A DNA stretch of 64,000 nt from Pyrus communis (GCF_963583255.1 NC_084807.1:5312872-5376871); one strand, 5' to 3'. Counted from the stretch's first letter, positions 47,790 through 57,964 are shown. Notes: generated from the letters alone by a model not told the origin. Numbers and translations: made by a program.

Positions 47790-48140
47790 TAACAAAACCA
47801 TGATATCGAATATGTTATGAGGACTAATTGGACTTATATTAATAATGGACTTACAAGTATTTTAATCATAATAAAATACATAAGAGAGAAATTATTGGAA
47901 TTAAAGATAGTGGAATAAGAGTTGGTTACAAACTCTTAAAACTGCAAACACAACTGCTACCGTGATACGAGGAGCAGTTGTGATCTCACGTAAACAATAT
48001 AACTGCGGTATGGTCTCTCTTCTCGAACATGAGGTTTTATATGCACTAGCCCTATTGAGAGTGAAACTATTCTGAGTCCTAGAGAAGAGAAACCATACTG
48101 CAGTTATATTGTTACGAAGATACGATATCATGGTTTTAGC
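47790..48140. repeat. Nested inverted-repeat (hairpin) region
   Basis: Arms 47989-48025 and 48082-48116 are reverse complements over about 35 bases with three or four differences (core ATAACTGCRGTATGG), around a 56-base loop. An outer pair, AAAACCATGATATCG (47794-47808) and its complement at 48122-48137, encloses them. A short CAACTGCT/AGCAGTTG stem (47951-47980) adds to it. It could be a small foldback transposon; there is no coding content. Confidence 0.65.
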
Positions 48141-50215
48141 AAAAATTTAACTTTCTCCCTCCATGTAGCTAAATTCAATTAGTTGTTATTCACAAAGTTA
48201 AGATAGCTAGTCATTCTTACGAAGATACTATAGTGATTTTATTCATGAATCAGGGAAGCATATAATAATAAAAAGTGGGTGTCCTGAATTGAATTTAGAG
48301 ACTTCTCGAACCAACAACCAGAGACCTTGAATTGTAAGGCCAACTTGACCTATATATGCGCCACCAAATTGACAGTTTTTATTAAAGTAGTCATTTAACT
48401 AGCCCTTCAGGGCCGAATTTTTCTCCATTTTATATTAAAGTAGCCAAACAACCTTAACCAGGTTTTTGAAGATGCTCTAATGCAATAATTTTATATCTAT
48501 TTTATTTGAGATTTCAAATTCAAATCTCTGAACATGCAAGAAAAAAAGCTCTTTATACAATAATATATGTTGAAGATTTGCCAATAATTTATCCAAATAA
48601 AATAAGAGTGGCCAATACTGACCGGGATCAACTAATCATCTTATCAAGATCACACCTTCATAGATTGTCAAATAAAGGAAATTAAATATATAAAAATCAT
48701 TGAAAAAGAATGAATACGCCCTGGAATATTTTAGTATTTGGTTTCGTTTTAGCGTAAAAAGGGAAGAAAGCTGAATTTCGTGTTGGAATGTGATGAAATA
48801 ATAAAATGTGAGAAAGAAACCACTTTATGTATAGGTATAGATTGTTGAACAAAGAAAGATTTGAATCTGCCAACCCAGATCATTTCCTTTCATTTGGAAG
48901 GAATAATGACCCCTTTCCTCTCATGTGAAAAATGAGAATTAGAAAAGCTCCACTTTTAAATACTTTTAGGAGGTGCGTTGGTTTGTCATCATTAGGCTTT
49001 ATAAAGTGGACTGGACTGGATTAAGAGTTAGTGTAATCCTCTGTTTGTTACTTGTATGGATTATCTTTAATTGGATTACAAGGGACTCGTCTCGACTAAA
49101 TAGATTGCTAGACGGTCTTAACAAGAACCCCAACACCCCCCCCGGGGCGCCGCGGTGGAAAGCAGAGGACCTGCAGGGACTAGCTTTAGGGGATTTGAAA
49201 TTTAAAATTTCGGATCTAAAAGAATTCTCAAGCTGGAAGCGATGGTTGTGCCGCTACGTGATGGCGTGAGTCATGGTCGTTGTCATGACTGATTGGCGAT
49301 ATCCAGTTTGTCGGGGAGGAGAGTTAACTTGTTAAGTCCTAGGATAATTGTCAACATAGAAATGTAGGCAGAGGGACTTGTCCCAATTGTTTGTCATAGG
49401 TTTTTTTTCCCAATTGTTTGTTCTTGTTTGTCAAAGGTCTAGCCACCGGAACCTTCAAGATGTAGCACAATTCTTCTTTTTCTTCTTCTTCTTCTTCGCC
49501 GCAAATAATGTTGATTAAAGAAGCACGCCACATCTTAAAATTATTTTATATAATTCATAAACCCAATTTATATACAAATATTCATAAACCTAGTACAATA
49601 ATGTTTGCGCTTAAAGCATTCCTCGTAGTACAAAAATTCATGTTTGCGCTGGAAGCATTCCTCCAAGTGCAAAAATTCTTAAACCCGATTTGGGTGCCTC
49701 TGCTCCTTCCTAGTTGTATCATATTCAGAAAATAAGACAGCAACCGACATGGCTTGGCTTTATTAGGTGTGATCCTCCTCACCAACCGTACTTTTTTCGA
49801 GGGATTTTATGCATAATGCAACTATAGTCATACTGATGTCATTGAGATCACTAAACAATGAAAAATATGAAGTATTACTTTATGGGAAGATTCTGAAATG
49901 TGGATTTCATGTTCCATTAGTCAACAATAAATTTTTTTAATCAGCATGTTTGTAGTTTCATTGGTTAATTATACAATGAAGAGAGTGATTTTGAGAGTTA
50001 AAAAGATAAATAATCTTAGAATATACAAGTTAAAAGTGATTTGGGGTGTAAGTAAGAATTTTTTTTTTTTTTTTAACTTTACGAGGTCAAAATTATCATT
50101 ACATATTAAGACAAATAATTTAAAATTATATTTCAATGTAGGTTGTATTCAACATTACATGAGATGGTAATTAAAAATAAAAATAAAAATAAAAAAACCT
50201 TTTTCGTATTACAAT
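48141..50215. other. Non-coding AT-rich interval
   Basis: I find no recognisable gene. A 98-codon frame (48973-49269) crosses a GC-rich patch with a run of C and has no known domain. A (TTC)n tract lies at about 49470-49497, and a 39-bp duplication at 49601-49678. Confidence 0.5.
49601..49678. repeat. Two tandem 39-bp copies
   Basis: ATGTTTGCGCTTAAAGCATT... at 49601-49639 is repeated at 49640-49678 with five or six substitutions. The length is a multiple of three and the short frame crossing it stays open, but nothing else suggests coding. Confidence 0.85.
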
Positions 50216-50219
50216 TATA

Positions 50220-50695
50220 AAGGAATGGACCTCTTACTAATGGAACTTTTGACCCTTTATAATTACATCATGAACTAAAGTCTAAAAGGTCATTAAATAG
50301 GAATGGACTTTCACTCTGAAAATTTGGCCTTGAGAGACGACAGTCAAAGCTGAAGCCCATGAATCCATAGAGTTTTCTAGAGACTCTCTATGGAAAGATT
50401 TTCCTACGAATAGTATTCGGAACATAAGTTGATACAACATGTACCAACTTTTGGTCCCCTTACTAATGAAACTTTTGGTCCTTAATTATCTTAGTTAATT
50501 ACATCATCAACTAAAGTCTAAAAGGTAATTAATTACTAATGAACCTTCGCCTTGAAAATTTCACCTTGCGAGAAGGCAGTCAATCCTATTCAGCCCATGA
50601 ATCAATACAGTTTTCGAGAGACCATCTTTGTAGAGAGATTTTCTTGCGTAATCGGAACATAAGTTGATCCAACATGTATCAAATTTTTTGGTGTT
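50220..50695. repeat. Diverged tandem duplication of about 230 bp
   Basis: Copy 1 (about 50225-50450) and copy 2 (about 50452-50690) share in order CTTACTAATG, ATTACATCATNAACTAAAGT, CTAAAAGGT, AGCCCATGAATC, AGTTTTC, TCGGAACATAAGTTGAT and CAACATGTA. The unit is non-coding. It ends shortly before the foldback repeat that hosts the copia element. Confidence 0.75.
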
Positions 50696-50914
50696 CATTT
50701 ACTAGTATTATGAAGCTTAGTGTACCGATTGACTTGTGTTATTGCACTAAAAAACCTCTCATCTCTATACATGTATATATAATAGACTTTGAATGCGGTT
50801 CCTAATCACCAATGTTCTTTAATTGAAACCGTATTCGTTTCAATTATTTTGATCAAGGTGCGTGAAGTTCCTTGTCGCAAGTGGACTGTCCCTTTATATA
50901 TTGTATTCACTTTA

Positions 50915-51047
50915 TATAGTAGTGTTCTAAAAATCGCCTAGGCGCTGGGCCGCGCGGATCCCCGACTTGATTTAGGTCAAAGCATTTACTTAAGGCGGGG
51001 AGGATTTAGGCAACCGCCTAGTGACTCTAGGCAGCACTAGGCAGTTG
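50915..51047. mobile_element. Left part of a foldback repeat split by the copia element
   Basis: GTGTTCTAAAAATCGCCTAGGCGCTGG opens the fragment, matching the terminus and CTAGGCG blocks of 7050-7528. It ends at the copia target duplication AGTTG (51043-51047). The matching right end, CCACCTAGGCCCCGCTTAG through TTTTAGAATC, appears at about 56205-56300. Confidence 0.6.
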
Positions 51048-51366
51048 TGTTAGACAAATAAGGAATATGGTTGGAGTCCTTGTGTAATTGTATATAATAT
51101 TATTATTGGAAGAATAAGCCGTCCTACAGCCGTCCTACCTTGTCCTACCTACACACTAGGACGGCTACCTTGTCCTACCTACACATTTGTATCATGTATA
51201 TATATCCTTGTAATCTTGTAGAGAAAGATAATGAAAAAATTAAGCATTCTCTTCCATTTGCATTCTCTTCCATAAGCATTCTCTTCCATTTGCATTCTCT
51301 TCCATTTTTCCACATTCACGTATCAATAACAAATATATTTTTTAGCCTACATACCTTTTTTCTACA
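51048..51366 (+). repeat. 5' LTR of the copia element (319 bp)
   Basis: It begins TGTTAGACAAATAAGG and ends TTTTCTACA. It contains a TATA-like TGTATATATATCC at 51195-51207 and short repeats of CCGTCCTAC and CATTCTCTTCC. It is about 100 bases shorter than the 3' LTR because of different copy numbers of these units. Confidence 0.95.
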
Positions 51367-51383
51367 TGGTATACAGAGCAGGT
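51367..51383 (+). promoter_or_regulatory. Copia primer-binding site with an inserted base
   Basis: TGGTATACAGAGCAGG directly follows the LTR. The usual plant copia site complementary to initiator-Met tRNA is TGGTATCAGAGC, as in the remnant at 46564. Here an extra A follows TGGTAT. This may weaken priming or may be an error in this copy. Confidence 0.75.
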
Positions 51384-51433
51384 TTATAACCCTAGCCCTA
51401 ATTTTTTTTTCGGCAGCTTTCTTTGCCGTTCCC

Positions 51434-53569
51434 ATGGTTGTTCGTGGCCCGTCCCGTCCCTCCTCTGCTCGTCCTCCCCTCCACTGCACCTACTGCAATT
51501 TTGATTATCATACCCGAGACACCTGCCATAAACTTCATGGCTATCCCATTGGCCATCCCCTCCATGGCCAACCGTGGCGACCACCGCGCCGTGCCACTGC
51601 TTCCAGTTCTTCCCACAGCCATGCACCTTCCAGTCCTCCCCAGCAGCCACGGTTTTCTGCTTCCCGGCCCCATAATTTCACCCAGGCCCATCACGTGCAA
51701 GGCACCCAGGCCCCCGCCTCCTCTTCTACTCTAGCGACCCACCAAGTGCACGGGACCCAGCCCATTTTGCATGACTTGCAGCTTGCCATGCCTGACCTCT
51801 CTGCCAAGCAGCACTCCCGTGTTCTAGCTGCTCTACGTGACACCACCATCCCTCCTCAGGTCAATGCCGTGCTCACTACTGATTTTGCCCAAGGTTTGTT
51901 ACCTGTCACCTCTCGTCATGGTCAATGGATTCTTGACAGTGGTGCTACGGATCATATTACTTCTTCCGCTTCATGTTTGGTTAATCGTTCTCCTTCACAT
52001 TTGCCGCCTGTTTCTTTGCCTAGTGATGCTTCCGCTCCCATTACTTTTACCGGCACTCTTCCTTTAAATTCCTCAGTTACTTTGAAGGATGTTTTATGTG
52101 TCCCTAATTTCCGAGTGGACCTTTTATCGGTTGGTAAACTTACAGATGGATTATCGTGTTCCATAACCTTCTTTCCTTCTTGGTGTGTTTTGCAGGACTT
52201 GGTTTCAAAGGCGATGATTGGTGTGGGTAAGCGACGTGGCGATCTGTATTACCTTGTGGCCCTTACCTTTTCTCTCCCCACCCGTCAACCTCTCTGCAAC
52301 ATCATTACCATCCCCTCCTCCCTCTGGCATAGGCGTCTAGGTCACCCCTCCTCCACTCGTTTGCAAGCTTTAGCATCTAACTCTCTTAATTGTACTTTTG
52401 ATTCTAGTCATATTTGTGATGTTTGTCCGTTGGCAAAACAAACTCGTCAACCTTTTCTTTTGAGTTCAATTTCATCAACTTTCCCTTTTGCTTTAATTCA
52501 TTATGATATTTGGGGCCCGAATCGTCAATCTTCTCTTTCTGGTGCTCATTATTTCTTAAGCATTGTGGATGATTTTTCTCGCTTTACGTGGGTCTTCCTC
52601 ATGAAACATAAATCCGACACTCAACAATTAATTAAGGATTTTTTTGCTTATGTCACTACCCAATTCCGCACTACCATCCAATGCATTCGTACTGACAATG
52701 GTGGTGAATTTTTATCTCTTCGTAGTTTTTTCTCTGATCATGGGGTGCTTTTACAAACTTCTTGTGTTTATACCCCCCAACAAAATGGCGTTGTTGAAAG
52801 AAAACATCGTCATCTTCTTGAAACCGCTCGCGCCCTTCGTTTTCAATCCCATCTTCCTATCAAGTTTTGGGGGGAATGTGTTCTTACCGCTACTTATCTC
52901 ATCAATCGTCTCCCTACCCGTCTTCTCCATCATAAATCCCCATTCGAGGTTCTCTTTTCGAAAACCCCATCTTATGACCACTTCCGCGTCTTTGGTTGTC
53001 TGGCATATGCCACCTCTTTCACTCCCACCACCAAATTTTCCCCTCGGGCTCATCGTTGCATTTTTCTCGGTTATCCTCATGGACAAAAGGCCTATACCCT
53101 TTACGATCTCGACAATCACCGCATTTTCACTAGTCGAGACGTCATCTTTCACGAAACTACTTTCCCTTATGCCGTTTCTCACCCTCCTATCCCATCCTCT
53201 TCGCCTACCCTACCCATCCTACCCCCTCTGGACTTTACATATAACCCACCCCTTCCTGCCCCGATGTCTCACCCTCCTCCACCTTCCTCCCCTTCCACGC
53301 CTCCCACAGATTCCCTTGCTGCCCCATTACCCATTCCTCCCCATGCCCACCCACCCCTTCCTGCCCCGACGCCTCACCCTCCTCCACCTTCCTCCCCTTC
53401 CACGCCTCCCACAGATTCCCTTGCTGCCCCATTACCCATTCCTTCCCATGCCCCTGCCCTCTCGGCATCCCCTCCTTCCCCCCCCCCCCCCCCGGCTACT
53501 TCCTTACCTTTCACCCTTTTACCCACGGACATCCCTACCCCTTCCCCGCACCTCTTCCCGTGCCCATAA
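51434..53569 (+). CDS. Copia polyprotein, first frame: zinc knuckle, protease, integrase
   Basis: Only 67 bases separate the primer-binding site from the first in-frame Met (51434). The N-terminal gag/capsid domain usual in copia polyproteins is absent. A CX2CX4HX4C knuckle (CTYCNFDYHTRDTC) follows at residues 18-31 from that Met, then a proline/serine-rich stretch, the aspartic protease motif LDSGATDHIT (about 51930), the GAG-pre-integrase HRRLGHPS and CDVCPLAK (HHCC zinc site), and the integrase core with HYDIWGP, IRTDNGGEF and QQNGVVERKHRHL as the D,D,E segments. A proline-rich linker with a duplicated 35-residue unit follows. The frame ends after a run of 16 C, whereas RT continues in another frame. 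An open frame extends upstream into the LTR but is not expected to be the start. Confidence 0.85.
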   Translation: MVVRGPSRPSSARPPLHCTYCNFDYHTRDTCHKLHGYPIGHPLHGQPWRPPRRATASSSSHSHAPSSPPQQPRFSASRPHNFTQAHHVQGTQAPASSSTLATHQVHGTQPILHDLQLAMPDLSAKQHSRVLAALRDTTIPPQVNAVLTTDFAQGLLPVTSRHGQWILDSGATDHITSSASCLVNRSPSHLPPVSLPSDASAPITFTGTLPLNSSVTLKDVLCVPNFRVDLLSVGKLTDGLSCSITFFPSWCVLQDLVSKAMIGVGKRRGDLYYLVALTFSLPTRQPLCNIITIPSSLWHRRLGHPSSTRLQALASNSLNCTFDSSHICDVCPLAKQTRQPFLLSSISSTFPFALIHYDIWGPNRQSSLSGAHYFLSIVDDFSRFTWVFLMKHKSDTQQLIKDFFAYVTTQFRTTIQCIRTDNGGEFLSLRSFFSDHGVLLQTSCVYTPQQNGVVERKHRHLLETARALRFQSHLPIKFWGECVLTATYLINRLPTRLLHHKSPFEVLFSKTPSYDHFRVFGCLAYATSFTPTTKFSPRAHRCIFLGYPHGQKAYTLYDLDNHRIFTSRDVIFHETTFPYAVSHPPIPSSSPTLPILPPLDFTYNPPLPAPMSHPPPPSSPSTPPTDSLAAPLPIPPHAHPPLPAPTPHPPPPSSPSTPPTDSLAAPLPIPSHAPALSASPPSPPPPPATSLPFTLLPTDIPTPSPHLFPCP
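53245..53454 (+). repeat. In-frame 105-bp tandem duplication in the copia linker
   Basis: Units starting CCCACCCCTTCCTGCC at 53245 and 53350 are nearly identical and encode two copies of a 35-residue Pro/Ser-rich segment (PLPAPMSHPPPP...). They lie between integrase and RT and just before the 16-C run at 53478-53493. Confidence 0.9.
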
Positions 53570-53579
53570 ACCTCCATCC

Positions 53580-55277
53580 TATTTAAAAGACGACGTTTGC
53601 TCGCAGGTGATTCTGCCATCCCACCCATCTTCGACTTCGCAACCCGGTTCTACACAAGGTACGCGATATCCACTTTGTAATTTTCTCTCTTATCACCGTT
53701 ACTCTCCCAGGCATTTTTCTTACATTAACTCTGTCAGTCGGACTGTGGAGCCTTCCTCCTTTGCCGAGGCTGCCACTGACCCCAATTGGCAACGTGCTAT
53801 GACTGAGGAGCTTCAAGCTTTACATGCTAATGGTACTTGGACTTTAACTTCCTTGCCCTCTGGCAAAATTCCCATTGGTTGTAAGTGGGTGTACAAACTC
53901 AAGCACAATTCCGACGGCTCTATTGACCGCTACAAAGCTCATTTGGTTGCTAAAGGCTTCACTCAGGCTGAAGGTATTGATTATCATGACACTTTTTCTC
54001 CTACTGCTAAGATGATTACGGTGCGTTGTCTTCTTGCTCTTGCTGCTAGTCAGTCTTGGTCTCTTCATCAGCTTGATGTTAATAATGCTTTCTTACATGG
54101 TGACTTACATGAAGAAATCTATATGTCTCCTCCTCCTGGTCTTCGGCGACAGGGGGAGAATCTTGTGTGTCGCCTTCACAAGTCACTTTATGGTCTTAAG
54201 CAGGCTTCTCGCCAATGGTTTGCCAAATTCACTAGTGCCATCATTTATGCCGGTTTTCAACAATCCAAAGCTGACTATTCATTGTTCACTAAAAAGTCTA
54301 GTATTTCTTTCACAGCTTTGCTCATTTATGTGGATGATATTGTGATTACAGGCAATGATGCTAATGCCATTAATTCTCTGAAGTCTTTTCTCCGTGATCA
54401 TTTTCGGATAAAAGACCTTGGTGATTTAAAATATTTTTTGGGTATTGAGGTTTCTCGTTCCAAACAAGGGATTTATATTTCTCAACGCAAGTATGCATTA
54501 GAGATTCTCAAGGACTATGGTTTTTTGGGAGCACGACCCATTGCTTTTCCTATGGATAACACAAAATTATCTGATAAAGGAGAACTTCTCAAGGATCCTG
54601 AAAAGCATCGACGATTAGTAGGTCGGTTAATATATTTCACTATCACTCGGCCGGATATCACCTATTCTGTGCATGTTCTAAGCCGTTTTATGCACGAGCC
54701 AAGGATATCTCATATGGATGTTGCGCTTCGTATTGTTCGTTATTTGAAGGCTACTCCAGGTCAAGGTTTATTATTTCGTTCTGACAACCAGACCAAGTTA
54801 ACTGCGTTTTGTGATTCTGATTGGGCAGGTTGCCCTATCACTCGCCATTCGACTACTGGGTATTGTGTATTCTTGGGCGGTTCTTTGATTTCTTGGCGGA
54901 CGAAACTACAGAAAACCGTTTCGCTCTCTTCAGCAGAGGCGGAATATAGGGCCATGGCAGGTGCTTGTTGCGAGATAGTTTGGCTTCGTTTTTTTTTGAA
55001 GGATTTGAACATTCCTTTGGATGGTCCTTCCATTTTATTTTGTGATAATCAAGCAGCGTTACATATAGCTGCCAATCCTGTTTTTCATGAACGAACTCGT
55101 CACATTGAGATGGATTGTCACTTTATACGAGATAAGATTGTAGATGGCACAATAGAGACCAAGCATGTGGGTACGGCACAACAGTTGGCAGACTTGTTTA
55201 CCAAACCTCTTGGGAAAGAAAAGTTTTCGGGTATGTTACGCAAGTTGGGAGTTCTTGACATCCACTCTCCAACTTGA
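53580..55277 (+). CDS. Copia polyprotein, second frame: reverse transcriptase and RNase H
   Basis: This frame picks up where the first stops, with HKPPSYLKDD. It contains RT blocks AMTEELQALHANGTWTL, CKWVYKLKHNSDGSIDRYK, LDVNNAFLHGDL, the catalytic YVDDIVITG (YVDD at 54327-54338), LKYFLGIEVSRSKQGIYISQ and GRLIYFTITRPDI. RNase H follows (CDSDWAGCPITRHSTTGYC, SLSSAEAEYRAMAG, DNQAALHIAANPVFHERTRH), and the frame ends LADLFTKPLG...HSPT with TGA at 55275-55277 overlapping the polypurine tract. No frame break occurs within RT or RNase H. It is normally part of one polyprotein with the preceding frame. The boundary given is where the conserved sequence begins, not a start codon. Confidence 0.88.
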   Translation, partial: YLKDDVCSQVILPSHPSSTSQPGSTQGTRYPLCNFLSYHRYSPRHFSYINSVSRTVEPSSFAEAATDPNWQRAMTEELQALHANGTWTLTSLPSGKIPIGCKWVYKLKHNSDGSIDRYKAHLVAKGFTQAEGIDYHDTFSPTAKMITVRCLLALAASQSWSLHQLDVNNAFLHGDLHEEIYMSPPPGLRRQGENLVCRLHKSLYGLKQASRQWFAKFTSAIIYAGFQQSKADYSLFTKKSSISFTALLIYVDDIVITGNDANAINSLKSFLRDHFRIKDLGDLKYFLGIEVSRSKQGIYISQRKYALEILKDYGFLGARPIAFPMDNTKLSDKGELLKDPEKHRRLVGRLIYFTITRPDITYSVHVLSRFMHEPRISHMDVALRIVRYLKATPGQGLLFRSDNQTKLTAFCDSDWAGCPITRHSTTGYCVFLGGSLISWRTKLQKTVSLSSAEAEYRAMAGACCEIVWLRFFLKDLNIPLDGPSILFCDNQAALHIAANPVFHERTRHIEMDCHFIRDKIVDGTIETKHVGTAQQLADLFTKPLGKEKFSGMLRKLGVLDIHSPT

Positions 55278-55284
55278 GGGGGAG

Positions 55285-55702
55285 TGTTAGACAAATAAGG
55301 AATATGGTTGGAGTCCTTGTGTAATTGTATATAATATTATTATTGGAAGAATAAGCCGTCCTACAGCCGTCAAGCCATCCTACAGCCGTCCTACCTTGTC
55401 CTACCTACACACTAGCTGTCCTACAGCCGTCAAGCCGTCCTACAGCCGTCCTACCTTGTCCTACCTACACACTAGGACGGCTACCTTGTCCTCTACAGCC
55501 GTCCTACCTTGTCCTACCTACACACTAGGACGGCTACCTTGTCCTACCTACACATTTGTATCATGTATATATATCCTTGTAATCTTGTAGAGAAAGATAA
55601 TGAAAAAATTAAGCATTCTCTTCCATAAGCATTCTCTTCCATTTTTCCACATTCACGTATCAATAACAAATATATTTTTTAGCCTACATACCTTTTTCTA
55701 CA
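55285..55702 (+). repeat. 3' LTR of the copia element (418 bp)
   Basis: It has the same ends as the 5' LTR. Compared with it, there are extra CCGTCCTACAGCCGTC / CTACACACTAGGACGG units (about 55370-55520), and fewer CATTCTCTTCCATTTG units near the right end. Confidence 0.95.
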
Positions 55703-55806
55703 AGTTGCAAATCCCAAACTTGTTCGCAACAAATCTGAAACTATTGATGTCGTACATAGCAGCAAAGCCTCGACGATCTTCTGCAGCTTGCCATCTATGA
55801 ACAAAT

Positions 55807-55842
55807 GAGAGAGAGAGAGAGAGCGAGAGAAAGAGAGAGCGA
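55807..55842. repeat. (GA)n microsatellite
   Basis: Interrupted GA repeats (GAGAGAGAGAGAGAGC...) lie about 100 bases after the copia 3' LTR, inside the interrupted host repeat. Confidence 0.85.
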
Positions 55843-57610
55843 GGGTGTTTAACATTTAATTTGAAGTGGCGCGAGTTGCAGATTCATTGATTTAGTTTGA
55901 GGCTCTAGAAGGGCTCTAAAGGGGCTAAAGGAAGAAGAGGAAATGAAAAGGTATAATAGAAAGGGTTTTTTCAAATTTCAAGGGGTCAAAATGTGTGACG
56001 ATCTGGGGACTCCACCTTTGGGGAACGTGAAAGAGGTGGATTGGCACATGGTTTTGAATTATGAAACCACCCACTGCATGGGCTTTTTGTCTTTTCAAAA
56101 GTTTGAGATATATATATATGTTATATGAATTATTTGGATAATGTTTTTTATTTCCTTAGACCATCAAATTATGTAGATAAAATAAATAATATATAAAAAA
56201 ATTATCTAAATCCACCTAGCCCACCTAGGCCCCGCTTAGTAGCTTAAACATTAAACTCCAACTCACTACCCGACTAACGTCTAACATCTTTTAGAATCAT
56301 GTTATATAGTAAATAAGAAGCTACTCGACCGAGCTCAGTTGAGCTGAGTTACTGATCGAGTAGCCCCAAAACAAACAATTATTAGACAGCATTGGAGAAA
56401 GGCACATCAACTTTAGTTGTCATTTGTCGACATTCAATATTCATATATTCCGGAAGATATCCATGCATCAAACTAAAGAAGTACTGTGCATGGTTTTTAT
56501 CCAATAAAATATACTCATATGAACACGTTTTCTGCATCTTAATCAAGATTATACCAGTAACTGTCTATATCCTATGCGTTTGATTTTGTAGTATGACAAA
56601 ATTGCATTGGTATAAACTGGGGATATGATTCATATTTTTATTTATAAAAATTATATAGAAGGATAGGAGAAATAAATCTAGAATCTAAGGTGTGCAAAGG
56701 GGCACATAGCATTTAGTGATATTTAAGAATTACAATCTTTAAGTAAAGCATCATGAATAATATTGCATAATACATGAAAATCATGATTAAAACACAAAGC
56801 CAACTGCCAGCCTATGAATCACATGAAAATCATGAGCAAAATTATGATTTGTTGTCTTGATAGTGAATGAAATTGTTTAAATTTCAACATCAAGAAGATT
56901 ACACAAATCTAATTCACGTGTAAAGTTTTTGTCTAGATACTATATATGAAATAGTATTGCAACTTTTATATATTCATGTTTGTTGAGTTTTTCATTTTAT
57001 TATTCAAACTTACAATACTCGCAACACGTACTGATATAAATTTCTAACTTCATCTCTAACCCTCTTTTTACCAAAGTACTATATTTGTGATTAAACCAGC
57101 ACCAGAAAATTTCCCACGTATTGCATTGGATATGAGAAGACAATTAATAGAAGGTTCATAAGGACATGCAAGAGAATTCCCAAGTGTGAAATGATGACTT
57201 GATATACAAGTCATCAATCTTGATCAGCTTCAGATCGCTGTCATACTTTTGTTTCCCATGTCCATATCGGAACCTTCCAAGGAAGAGAAATTTCGCATGA
57301 CTTAAGTTCCGTAAACAAAATGCGGATTGGAGGGACTCAGGGAATCTTTGGGGCCATTTCTGCAAGCTGATGAAGTTTTATTTGTGTTAATCCATGCAAC
57401 TTTTTTTATAATAAATTTGGAATAAAGTCATAATTCATAAGTACATACATTGGATATATATTATAAGAAAGCCTGGATGGTGGCAAGGGAATTTTTTGTT
57501 TTTTTATACGATCATATTTTATTTTAAGAAAATATAATATTCTACTATTAGGAAATGATGTTTGGATTAAGTAGTATCGAATCCAAGATAATTATAATAC
57601 ATCACCATCT
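55843..57610. other. Non-genic interval with the right end of the split foldback repeat
   Basis: The right terminus of the foldback repeat lies at about 56200-56305. A 69-codon minus frame at 57156-57365 (RYGHGKQKYDSDLKLIKIDD) looks protein-like but I cannot identify it; it may be a fragment of an old gene. Otherwise nothing is seen. Confidence 0.45.
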
Positions 57611-57616
57611 TTGTAA

Positions 57617-57961
57617 GACCTGGTTTGGTACTGAGGTGATTCTGAAAAAAGCTGCTATAAAAAAAAGCTAGGAGCTGTTTTTGTGTTTGGTAAACACTCA
57701 GCTTCAGCTTTTTTTCACAGTTTTGGATGAAAAAAAGCCAAAAACAAGAAGCTGCAAAACCCAGCTTTGAAAAACCAGCTTTTTTTCACATATGTTTTAC
57801 ATAAAAGTTTACCAAACACTCTAATACTGCCTTTTTTTTTTTCAAAAGCACTTTTACAAAAAAGTTTACCAAACACTCTGCTGCTTTATTTCACAGCTGC
57901 TTATTCTCACAGCACAGCAGAAGCAGCTTTTTTTCAAAGCACAGCAATACCAAACCAGCCC
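57617..57961. mobile_element. PIF/Harbinger-like MITE, second copy
   Basis: A 345-bp element in the opposite orientation to the copy in PHF1 intron 4, flanked by TAA at 57614-57616 and 57962-57964, with ends GACCTGGTTTGG and CCAAACCAGCCC. The sequence is very close to the other copy throughout, apart from A/T-run lengths. A short frame across it is an artefact. Confidence 0.88.
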
Positions 57962-57964
57962 TAA

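Larger units (their letters stand above)
51043..55707 (+). mobile_element. Near-complete Ty1/copia retrotransposon with target duplication
   Basis: The element runs 51048-55702, TG...CA, flanked by AGTTG at 51043-51047 and 55703-55707. It has 5' LTR 51048-51366, a primer-binding site at 51367, a pol region in copia order (protease, integrase, RT, RNase H), a polypurine tract (GAGGGGGAG) ending at 55284, and 3' LTR 55285-55702. The perfect 5-bp target duplication and closely matching LTR sequence suggest a recent insertion. The capsid part of gag is missing, and the pol reading frame changes near a long C run, so this copy is probably not autonomous. Confidence 0.93.

Noticed and set aside
48973..49269. 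98-codon frame crossing a run of C and a GCGCCGCGG patch
   Set aside because: No recognisable motif; the patch looks unusual but too short to argue for foreign or synthetic DNA.
51384..55033. Minus-strand frames and extra plus frames within the copia element
   Set aside because: Out-of-frame readings of the polyprotein; the only conserved content is in the two frames annotated.
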